Shown here: positions 8,801-12,963 of the stretch, in pieces
Layout of the letters: every line of letters begins with the position of its first letter
Position numbering within the stretch: position 1 is the first letter of the stretch
Assembly (NCBI GenBank): GCA_955652345.1
Contig: CATPBV010000202.1
Coordinates: 1 to 12,963, forward strand
DNA: 12,963 nt
Direction: 5' to 3'
Source: an uncultured Solirubrobacteraceae bacterium
GTDB lineage: Bacteria; Actinomycetota; Thermoleophilia; Solirubrobacterales; Solirubrobacteraceae
Notes under the pieces: model-generated
What the model was told of the DNA's origin: nothing
Seen by the model: only the letters and a program-made list of their open reading frames with translations
Database searches by the model: none
Made by a program: the position numbers and the translations under genes

Positions 8801-9269
8801 GACGGAGGTGCGCCGCGAGCAGCGCTTCGGCTTCCCGCTGGGCGGCGGAGACGTGCCGATCACCGGCGCGCTCGACGTGCTCGCCCGGGAGCCGGACGGG
8901 ATGCTGGTCGTCGACTACAAGAGCGATCGGCTCGAGGGCGCCGACCCAGCATCGGTCGTGGCCCGCGAGTACGCCACCCAGCGGCTGATCTATGCGCTCG
9001 CGGTGCTCCGCTCAGGCGCGGAGGCGGTGGAAGTCGTGTACGTGTTCCTGGAGCAGCCTGATGAGTTCGTGAGCGCCACGTTCACGGCGGCCGACCTGCC
9101 GGCGCTCGAGTCGGAGCTCGGGCGGCTTACCGAGCGGGTCCTTGCCGGGGACTTTCCGGTCGCCGATGCCCCTCACCGCGGGCTGTGCGAGGGGTGTCCC
9201 GCCGAGGGAGGCCTGTGCTCGTGGCCGCTGGAGATGACTCGCCGCGAGGCCCCCGACACCCTTTTCTAG
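5829..9269 (+). CDS. addA: AddA-like UvrD/RecB-family helicase-nuclease
   Basis: This is the ATP-driven motor and second nuclease of the break-resection complex formed with the preceding AddB-like protein. Its 1146 residues contain all superfamily 1A helicase motifs: Walker A ASAGSGKT (K41), Ia 'TFTEKASAEMRDRI', Ic-like 'ISTIHGFCARVL', Walker B 'MVDELQDTNQ' (D347, E348), III 'VGDAQQSIYGFRHAD', IV 'TNFRSRREI', V 'MTIHRAKGLEFEIV' and VI 'YVAMTRARERLIVSG'. The C-terminal RecB-type nuclease shows H933, D1016 (GALDVL), D1029-Y-K1031 and Q1051-x3-Y1055. Unusually, it also has a four-cysteine set, C891 ('YRRCGYRF') plus C1120-x2-C1123-x6-C1130, the pattern that binds a 4Fe-4S cluster in AddB and Cas4. 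Bacillus subtilis AddA has no such cluster. The ATG overlaps the upstream stop (ATGA), with GGAG at 5822-5825. Gene order B then A matches Bacillus. The actinobacterial AdnB is the main alternative name. Confidence 0.9.
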   Translation: MTALECSEPTAGGREWTDEQRSAIDRREGELLLAASAGSGKTSVLVERFVRAVLEDGIDVGAILTITFTEKASAEMRDRIRRRLHELGAVDLARATEGAFISTIHGFCARVLRAHAVLAGIDPAFSVLDEAQARRLARGAFDDALEQLATSESGVVELIAAHGVGTLQGAILGVYGELRSRGELTPALPALEPAPDLEGPRAALLRAAAALAAELDALEEGPARVAQALERLARRDEVVAVADPWPGDLDRLALPGGNGAALSTPACAAYTDALGRFREACAHEWAAAAHGPLDRLLRGFGARYEELKRRQSALDFEDLELLTRELLLAGDELRERYGARFERIMVDELQDTNQVQLELIDSLASGNLFTVGDAQQSIYGFRHADVALFEARARRMEQVSALARLQTNFRSRREILEVINQVFAAGAADTTGDQDAAADEPFTALIAGRHDPSSSDPRVELLLADKRAEWADDEGLASPWRLAEARALAVRVGELIAGGAAPAEIVVLTRASTDLRLYERALEEQGVPTYLIGGRGYWSHPQVLDVVAYLRALANPRDEEALYSVLASPMVGVSPDALVVLGAAAREAERDPWWVLRQAAALLDELEEADRDALARLTTWFAAERADAHRHAVEELIDRALERSGYDLAILAMPGGRRRLANVRKLMRLAREHELRSGRDLRAFLDQLTTGDGSDARESEAPVEGEALDAVRLMTIHRAKGLEFEIVCLADLGRTPRYAAELMQVGRDGRFGVRIAQPGTGKREPALAYKALRDERVEEQASEERRLMYVAMTRARERLIVSGAARLDRWPEGNGGAPIGWLGPALVPDLSSTPAVSLTLVGESDGLVAPTPRTRELERPAPGSGTLCRVERPGSSVEVLSYSALGQYRRCGYRFYVERVLGVPARSGRSEPTPGDPVTAPGWSAAERGVVIHGLLERLDFRRPVPTSAAMIAAACERAGIAAGADEQARDLTALLGSFTESGLCERLGRATEVRREQRFGFPLGGGDVPITGALDVLAREPDGMLVVDYKSDRLEGADPASVVAREYATQRLIYALAVLRSGAEAVEVVYVFLEQPDEFVSATFTAADLPALESELGRLTERVLAGDFPVADAPHRGLCEGCPAEGGLCSWPLEMTRREAPDTLF

Positions 9270-10217
9270 CTAATCGGGAAGGAAGTGCACGTCGATCCGC
9301 TGGCGGTCGTCGCGTTGCTCGACCTTGGCCAGCGCTTCGAGCGTCCGGCGGTCTGCCGGGCGGCTCGCGCCGAACAGGCTCCGGGGATAGAGCCTGCGGG
9401 TCAGGACGACGTTGATCTCGGCGGCGTAGAGGGTCAGCTGAGCTCCGAGGTGCAGGAACACCAGGAGCGCGATCACGAAGCCGAACGCGCCGTAGGCCGC
9501 GTTGGCGTGCTTCAGCACGCGCCCGATGTAGATGCCGCCGACGGCCTGGAGGATCTCCCAGAACACGGCTGCGACGACCACCCCGATCCACATCGAGCTC
9601 GTCTCGACGGTGCGCGCGGTCATGAGGCGGAAGGCGGCGAAGAACAGCACGACGTTCAACAGCAGCGAGAACACGATGCCGGCGACGGTGAGGAGCGGAC
9701 CCTTGCTCAGACCACCCGTAACGAGGCCCGAGGCGAGCGTCGCCACGATGAACAGGACACCCAATGAGGCCAGCAGCCCCAGCCCGTGAAGCCGCCTGTG
9801 CAGGAAGTCGGGGCGGTCCTTGAACGGCACGGCCCAGATCCTGTCGAACGCGTTCTGAGCGGCCTGGGTGATGCCCATTCCCGACCACAGTGAGGCTACG
9901 ACGCCGATCACGAGAACGGCGACGTTGCCGTGGAGCGCCTTCACGGACACGAGCGCGCCGGCCGCCTGGAACTGGTGGCTCACCGTGTTCTCGATCTGTT
10001 GCTTCAAGCTCAGATCCCCCTGCAGCACGAACCCCAGAATCGTGTAGAACACCAGAAGCAGCGGAAACAGCGAGAAGAACGAGTAGTAGGCGACCAGCGC
10101 CGCGAGGTTTCCCGCCCCGTCGTCGCCGAACTTCTTTAGCACCGCCACCGGGATCGCGAGCCCTTTGTGACGCTGCTGGAACTCGTCAAAGACGCGAACC
10201 GGGCGCAGGATGTCCAC
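9270..10217 (-). CDS. YihY/virulence factor BrkB family inner-membrane protein
   Basis: The family was once called ribonuclease BN in error; its true role is not settled, and members are multi-pass membrane proteins. The 315-residue product has an amphipathic N-terminus and about six hydrophobic segments, in order: 'LAALVAYYSFFSLFPLLLVFY', 'VAVLVIGVVASLWSG', 'LLASLGVLFIVATLASG', 'VAGIVFSLLLNVVLFF', 'IGVVVAAVFWEILQ' and 'FGFVIALLVFLHLGAQLTLYAAEINVVL'-type ending. The motifs AYYSFFSLFPLLL, SGMGITQAAQNAFDRIW and AEINVV are hallmarks of the family. The tail is charged and cytoplasmic. It starts with GTG at 10217, six bases after a TAGCTT element and without a Shine-Dalgarno sequence, so a leaderless transcript is likely. 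Its stop (TAG, 9272-9270) touches the stop of the convergent addA-like gene. Same strand as the P450 but with a 69-base gap. Confidence 0.93.
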   Translation of the reverse strand: MDILRPVRVFDEFQQRHKGLAIPVAVLKKFGDDGAGNLAALVAYYSFFSLFPLLLVFYTILGFVLQGDLSLKQQIENTVSHQFQAAGALVSVKALHGNVAVLVIGVVASLWSGMGITQAAQNAFDRIWAVPFKDRPDFLHRRLHGLGLLASLGVLFIVATLASGLVTGGLSKGPLLTVAGIVFSLLLNVVLFFAAFRLMTARTVETSSMWIGVVVAAVFWEILQAVGGIYIGRVLKHANAAYGAFGFVIALLVFLHLGAQLTLYAAEINVVLTRRLYPRSLFGASRPADRRTLEALAKVEQRDDRQRIDVHFLPD

Positions 10218-10223
10218 GCGCGA

Positions 10224-10229
10224 AAGCTA
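10224..10229 (-). promoter_or_regulatory. Candidate -10 element for the YihY-family gene
   Basis: Read on the minus strand, TAGCTT (10229 to 10224) matches TAnnnT. Six bases separate it from the GTG start at 10217, which places the expected transcription start at or within a base or two of the start codon. No ribosome binding site is visible, so this fits a leaderless promoter. No convincing -35 hexamer was seen. Confidence 0.4.
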
Positions 10230-10273
10230 CCCGCCGTGCAGGCGTTCTGAGCGAGGAGCCAGCGTGCCAGGTG

Positions 10274-10292
10274 GCCTGAACGCCAGTCAGGC
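10274..10292 (-). terminator. Weak stem-loop spanning the P450 stop codon
   Basis: GCCTGA (10274-10279) and TCAGGC (10287-10292) pair perfectly around a seven-base loop. The stem includes the P450 stop codon (10289-10287). It is short and lacks a U-tract, so it is at best a weak terminator or mRNA 3'-end structure. Confidence 0.3.
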
Positions 10293-11651
10293 GGCGACGA
10301 CGGCTTCCGCGGACGCGCCGGTGCCGTCGATCTGCATGCGCTCCCGGAGCACCACGGTGGCGCCGCGGCCGGGGCTGAAGGTGATGCTGCGCCGAGCGGT
10401 CGGCTCCGGCCGAAGATCCACCGCTTCGATTGCGTACCGGCTCAGCACCGCGCGCATCACGATCTTCATCTCCTGGAGCGCGAAGCTCGCCCCGAGGCAC
10501 CTCCGGCGCCCGCCGCCGAACGGCAGCCACGTGTACGTCCCCGGAGGCGTGCCGAGGAAGCGCTCCGGCCGCATCGCCCACGGCTCCGGGTAGATCTCGG
10601 GGTCGTGATGGACGAGGTAGGCGCTCGCGAGCAGCGCGACGCCCGCGGGGTAGCGAAAGGCGCCGATCGTCACCGGCTGCTTGGTCAGGCGCGGCTCGGC
10701 ATTGGGCAGCACCGGGCGCAGGCGCAGGACCTCGTAAATGGTCGCGGTCAGGTACTCGTCGCCGTCGTCGCGGTCGATCTCCTCGGTGAGCCGGTTCAGG
10801 ACGGCGGGCTCGCGCGCCAGGCGCTCGAATCCCCAGGCCAGCTGCGAGGCGGTCGTCTCGTGGCCCGCCACCAGCGAGGTCATGAGCTCGTCGCGGATCT
10901 CTTGCTGTGACATCTCCGAGCCGTCCTCGTGGCGCGCTTGCAGGAGCATCGCGAGGATGTCGTTGCGGTCGGTGTCCGCCGCCGCCCGCCGCTCCTTCAC
11001 CAGCTCGAAGATAAGCGAGTCGGTCCGGCGCACCAGCTGATCGAAGCGCCGCATCGGCCGCAGCCAGCCCAGGTAGCGCGCCGCCGCCGGCAGCACCGAC
11101 AGCGGGTTCTCACTGAACACAAGCAGCTCCGTGACGAGATCGCGGAGCTCGTCCAGCTGCTGTCCCTGTTCGAGCCCGAACACCGCGCGCAGGATGACCT
11201 CGAGCGTAAGGCGCTGGAGTCGGGGGTGAAGCTGGACCGGCTCGTCGCAGGGCCACGACCGAACCTCGCGCTCGGTCAGCTCTCCCATCAGCCCTGCGAG
11301 CGCCGTCATGCGCTCGCCGTGGAACGCGGGCAGCATCAGCTTGCGCTGCTCGAGGTGCGCGCCCTCGTCGAGCAGGATCACCGAGAACCTGCCGACGAGC
11401 GGCTCGAGAATCCGCGCTCCTTCGCCTGGATGTAGCACCTCCGGCGGCGCGGTGAACACCTCCTTGATCTCCTCCGGGTCGGAGAGGATCACGAAGGGCG
11501 GCTGGAACGGCATCTTCACGGTGAACCGCTTGCCATAGCGCCGGCGCGCGCGCTGAAGAGTCGCGCTCGGTCGCTTCCAGACTCCGAGCAGCTGGAACGC
11601 TCCGGGGACCGTCGGACCAGGCGGCAGCTGCTTGCGTAGGTTTCGGCGCAT
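10287..11651 (-). CDS. Cytochrome P450 monooxygenase
   Basis: P450s use a cysteine-ligated heme, O2 and reducing equivalents to oxidise organic substrates. From ATG 11651 the protein has 454 residues, typical for a soluble bacterial P450. It shows the proline-rich start LPPGPTVPGAF, the I-helix oxygen-activation motif AGHETT (262-267), the K-helix E307-VL-R310, the 'ERF' meander region and the heme loop FGGGRRRCLG with ligand C385. No membrane anchor is visible. The proline-rich N-terminus and 'FGGGRRRCLGASFALQEMK' ending recall the CYP110/class-II-like bacterial P450s. The frame stays open upstream to 11903 but that part overlaps the alkyltransferase gene and looks like shadow coding; ATG 11702 is the only other reasonable start. 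No ferredoxin or ferredoxin reductase gene lies next to it, so its redox partners are elsewhere. The substrate is unknown. It lies 67 bases downstream of the alkyltransferase and may be co-transcribed. Confidence 0.95.
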   Translation of the reverse strand: MRRNLRKQLPPGPTVPGAFQLLGVWKRPSATLQRARRRYGKRFTVKMPFQPPFVILSDPEEIKEVFTAPPEVLHPGEGARILEPLVGRFSVILLDEGAHLEQRKLMLPAFHGERMTALAGLMGELTEREVRSWPCDEPVQLHPRLQRLTLEVILRAVFGLEQGQQLDELRDLVTELLVFSENPLSVLPAAARYLGWLRPMRRFDQLVRRTDSLIFELVKERRAAADTDRNDILAMLLQARHEDGSEMSQQEIRDELMTSLVAGHETTASQLAWGFERLAREPAVLNRLTEEIDRDDGDEYLTATIYEVLRLRPVLPNAEPRLTKQPVTIGAFRYPAGVALLASAYLVHHDPEIYPEPWAMRPERFLGTPPGTYTWLPFGGGRRRCLGASFALQEMKIVMRAVLSRYAIEAVDLRPEPTARRSITFSPGRGATVVLRERMQIDGTGASAEAVVAA

Positions 11652-11686
11652 CGGTTCGCTACTTCTACTCCACCGCGCCAGGAATT

Positions 11687-11697
11687 GTGTGACACAC
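11687..11697. promoter_or_regulatory. 11-bp inverted repeat upstream of the P450 gene
   Basis: GTGTG (11687-11691), A, CACAC (11693-11697) is a perfect inverted repeat in the 67-base gap between the alkyltransferase stop and the P450 start, 35-45 bases ahead of the P450 ATG. It contains TGTGACAC, which recurs at the sigma gene start (12799-12806). It could be a repressor or activator site; no regulator gene is next to it and the role is inferred. Confidence 0.3.
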
Positions 11698-11718
11698 GTC
11701 ATTGAGAGCGATCGACGC

Positions 11719-12333
11719 TCAGGCGAGCGGCTGCTGCCCGCTCTCGATCGCGAGCAGCCGCCGCTTGCGCTCGAGCCCCCCGGTGTATCCCCCGAGGCCT
11801 CCGCTGGAGTGCAGGATTCGGTGGCAGGGCACGATGATCGGCAGCGGGTTTGCGCCAAGCGCGTTGCCCGCGGCTCGCGCCGCTCGGGGGCTGCCGGCCT
11901 CACTGGCCATCTGCTTGTAGGTGGAGACCGAGCCGTACGGGACGCGGGCCGCGGCCGACAGCACCTTGCGCCCGAAGCCGCGGATCAGCTGCCAATCGAG
12001 CGGCAGCTCGAATTCCCGTCGGTCGCCGGCGAAGTACTGGTCGAGCTCGCGGCGTGGCTCGTCGAGCTTGCGGGGCGCCCGGATCACACGCGGGGAGACC
12101 CGCGCGGCCAGCTCGGAGAGCACCTGGTCCTCGCCGCCATCGACGTATGCCACGCGCACGAGACCGTGGGGCGTGAGCGCCAGCAGGAGCGGTCCGACCG
12201 GCGAGTCGAGCGTCGCATAGGCGACGTCGAGCAGCCCCGCGTCCGCGGCGGCGGTGCTCAAGTCGGGGAGCGGGCCCACGGCGGGCGGGGCTCCCACTCG
12301 CATGGCGCGCTCGAGTTGGTCGTCGGTGGTCAT
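11719..12333 (-). CDS. ogt: Methylated-DNA--protein-cysteine methyltransferase (O6-alkylguanine repair)
   Basis: This suicide repair protein transfers the alkyl group from O6-alkylguanine (or O4-alkylthymine) in DNA to its own cysteine. The 204-residue product has the N-terminal ribonuclease-H-like part from about residue 36 ('LDVAYATLDSPVGPLLLAL'). The C-terminal helix-turn-helix region ('RVPYGSVSTYKQMA', 'AARAAGNALGANP') carries the active-site motif IIVPCHRIL with the acceptor C170, followed by 'GGLGGYTGGLERKRRLL', the conserved lesion-flipping and asparagine-hinge surroundings. About 35 residues precede the usual domain start, an extension unlike plain Ogt. The ATG at 12333 overlaps the sigma factor stop (ATGA), and a strong ribosome binding site AAAGGAG lies eight bases upstream, inside the sigma gene. 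Coupled translation and likely co-regulation with the sigma factor follow. It is not an Ada protein: no N-terminal Ada zinc domain or AraC domain is present. Confidence 0.95.
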   Translation of the reverse strand: MTTDDQLERAMRVGAPPAVGPLPDLSTAAADAGLLDVAYATLDSPVGPLLLALTPHGLVRVAYVDGGEDQVLSELAARVSPRVIRAPRKLDEPRRELDQYFAGDRREFELPLDWQLIRGFGRKVLSAAARVPYGSVSTYKQMASEAGSPRAARAAGNALGANPLPIIVPCHRILHSSGGLGGYTGGLERKRRLLAIESGQQPLA

Positions 12334-12806
12334 TCTGCGTGCTCCTTTCGCAGGCGCTTGAGGCCCTCGTGAACGTTGCGGCGCGCCGCTTCCTCGCTCG
12401 TGCCCATGGCCGCAGCGATCTCCGCAAACGCGGCGTCGGCGACGAACCGCATCGCGAGCGCCGTCCGCTGCTTGGCGGGAAGCTCGCGGACGGACGCCCA
12501 GACGTCGTGGTCGAAGCTCGCCCGATGGTCCACGACGGGCGTCTCCGCGGGCTCTGCGCTCGGAACTGCCGCGCGTTTACGGAAGCGCAGGACGTCGATT
12601 GCCTTGCGGTGCGCGATCGTGAAGATCCATCCGCGGAGGTTCGATGGGTCCCGCAGCCTCGGATACGCGCGCAGGGCCGAGAGCCACGTCTCCTGGTAGC
12701 AGTCGTCGGCGTCGGTGCGACCGACTGTCGCGATCAGGAATCGGTGGACGTCGCGGCCGTGCGCGTCTAGCAGCTGTTGGAACGGGGGAAGCGTCACTTG
12801 TGACAC
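12330..12806 (-). CDS. ECF-type RNA polymerase sigma factor
   Basis: Extracytoplasmic-function sigma factors direct RNA polymerase to small stress regulons. The 158-residue protein has only regions 2 and 4. Region 2 covers residues ~10-78, with the core-binding 'DADDCYQETWLSALRAYPRL' and the -10-reading 'NLRGWIFTIAHRKAIDVLRFRKR' stretch (motifs around residues 32-51 and 56-78). A linker of about 25 residues rich in Pro, Ala and Glu follows. Region 4 covers ~104-155, with 'LPAKQRTALAMRFVADAAFAEIA' and the helix-turn-helix 'MGTSEEAARRNVHEGLKRLR' reading the -35 element. The start is GTG 12806; GTG 12797 (codon 4) is an alternative, and neither has a Shine-Dalgarno sequence. The stop overlaps the alkyltransferase ATG. 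No anti-sigma factor gene is beside it, so control must come from elsewhere or from the alkyltransferase itself. It is divergent from ku. Confidence 0.93.
   Translation of the reverse strand: MSQVTLPPFQQLLDAHGRDVHRFLIATVGRTDADDCYQETWLSALRAYPRLRDPSNLRGWIFTIAHRKAIDVLRFRKRAAVPSAEPAETPVVDHRASFDHDVWASVRELPAKQRTALAMRFVADAAFAEIAAAMGTSEEAARRNVHEGLKRLRKEHAE
12342..12348 (-). promoter_or_regulatory. Strong ribosome binding site for the alkyltransferase gene
   Basis: On the minus strand AAAGGAG (12348 to 12342) is followed by eight bases and then ATG at 12333. It lies within the last codons of the sigma factor gene. It is the best Shine-Dalgarno sequence seen in the window and fixes the alkyltransferase start. 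Confidence 0.75.
12793..12804. promoter_or_regulatory. Inverted repeat at the sigma factor gene start
   Basis: GTCAC (12793-12797), TT, GTGAC (12800-12804) is a perfect 5-bp inverted repeat covering the first codons of the sigma gene. It shares TGTGACAC with the repeat upstream of the P450. If transcription starts near the GTG, a protein bound here would sit over the start site; this is conjecture. Confidence 0.25.
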
Positions 12807-12874
12807 TGAGGATCAAACGCGCCGCGGCAGGGGATCGTGAGACTCCCGGCGCCCTGAAAGACCCCGCTCACCGC

Positions 12875-12901
12875 TTGATCGCGCCGCGCATGCGCTATAC
12901 A
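12875..12901 (+). promoter_or_regulatory. Candidate leaderless promoter for ku with a palindrome in the spacer
   Basis: TTGATC (12875-12880) and TATACA (12896-12901) resemble -35 and -10 hexamers with a short 15-base spacer. The ku ATG is only eight bases past the -10, so the transcript would be leaderless or nearly so, and no Shine-Dalgarno sequence is present. The last ten spacer bases, GCGCATGCGC (12886-12895), are a perfect palindrome abutting the -10 and could be an operator. Confidence 0.5.
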
Positions 12902-12909
12902 AACCAAGT

Positions 12910-12963
12910 ATGGCTCGCGCAATCTGGTCAGGGGCGATCAGCTTCGGGCTCGTCAACGTGCCC
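12910..12963 (+). CDS. ku: Bacterial Ku, DNA end-binding protein of non-homologous end joining (3' partial)
   Basis: The final 54 bases, from ATG 12910 to the window edge, encode 18 residues: MARAIWSGAISFGLVNVP. This is the very characteristic N-terminus of bacterial Ku, where 'R.IW.G.ISFGLV.VP' is nearly invariant. Ku forms a homodimeric ring that threads onto double-strand break ends and recruits the ligase LigD. Only the first beta strand of the ring domain is visible; whether ligD follows is outside the window. It is divergent from the ECF sigma gene across a 103-base shared intergenic region. Despite the short length the identification is strong because of the motif match and the fitting promoter. 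Confidence 0.9.
   Translation, partial: MARAIWSGAISFGLVNVP

Noticed and set aside
9255..9272. CCCTTTTC run at the end of the addA-like gene as a possible terminator U-tract
   Set aside because: No stable hairpin could be found immediately upstream of it.
11652..11903. Upstream extension of the P450 frame by 84 codons
   Set aside because: It overlaps the alkyltransferase C-terminus, is Ser/Arg/Pro-rich and unlike any P450 N-terminus; the family-typical LPPGP start follows ATG 11651.
11632..12372. A 246-codon plus-strand open frame opposite the alkyltransferase
   Set aside because: Antisense to a gene with an intact PCHR active site and good ribosome binding site; no family motif in the plus-strand translation.
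12819..12888. GCGCCGCG repeated at 12819-12826 and 12881-12888 in the sigma-ku intergenic region, near GATCAA and TTGATC
   Set aside because: Short G/C-only repeats are expected by chance in such GC-rich DNA, and the spacing and orientation do not form a convincing operator pair.

Overview
The window looks like chromosomal DNA of a high-GC actinobacterium. Thermoleophilia (Solirubrobacterales/Gaiellales-like) is my best guess, from codon use dominated by G/C third positions, several GTG starts, scarce Shine-Dalgarno sequences, and the gene content (type III topoisomerase, AddBA-like nuclease-helicase, Ku). The taxonomic guess is inference; no rRNA or other marker is present. Coding density is very high and no unannotated gap exceeds about 105 bases. 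I saw no tRNA, rRNA, CRISPR array, insertion sequence, integrase or attachment site.

Layout, left to right. Positions 1-516 (+) hold the C-terminal end of an APC-type amino acid permease, followed by a strong GC-rich hairpin (531-568) and a second small one. Positions 649-2871 (+) encode a complete type IA topoisomerase of the TopB/Topo III kind, closed by another hairpin (2875-2903). Positions 2917-5832 (+) and 5829-9269 (+) are a translationally coupled pair with an ATGA overlap. They encode an AddB-like subunit (degenerate helicase plus PD-(D/E)XK nuclease with iron-sulphur cysteines) and an AddA-like UvrD-family helicase-nuclease. The addA-like stop codon directly abuts the stop codon of a convergent YihY/BrkB membrane protein gene (9270-10217, -).

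Further right, still on the minus strand, lie a cytochrome P450 (10287-11651) and a two-gene operon of an ECF sigma factor (12330-12806) and an O6-alkylguanine-DNA alkyltransferase (11719-12333), also with an ATGA overlap. Divergent from the sigma gene, the last 54 bases (12910-12963, +) are the first 18 codons of a bacterial Ku gene.

The unifying theme is DNA repair and DNA topology. AddBA would resect double-strand breaks for recombination, Ku would channel breaks to end joining, Topo III would decatenate or resolve intermediates, and the alkyltransferase reverses O6-alkylguanine damage. The sigma-alkyltransferase operon suggests a dedicated damage-responsive transcription circuit. The most interesting points are a predicted Fe-S cluster signature in both nuclease subunits of the AddBA pair, the sigma-alkyltransferase operon whose alkyltransferase carries an extra N-terminal segment, and repeated signs of leaderless transcription, including a palindrome inside the Ku promoter. 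None of these is proven by sequence alone.
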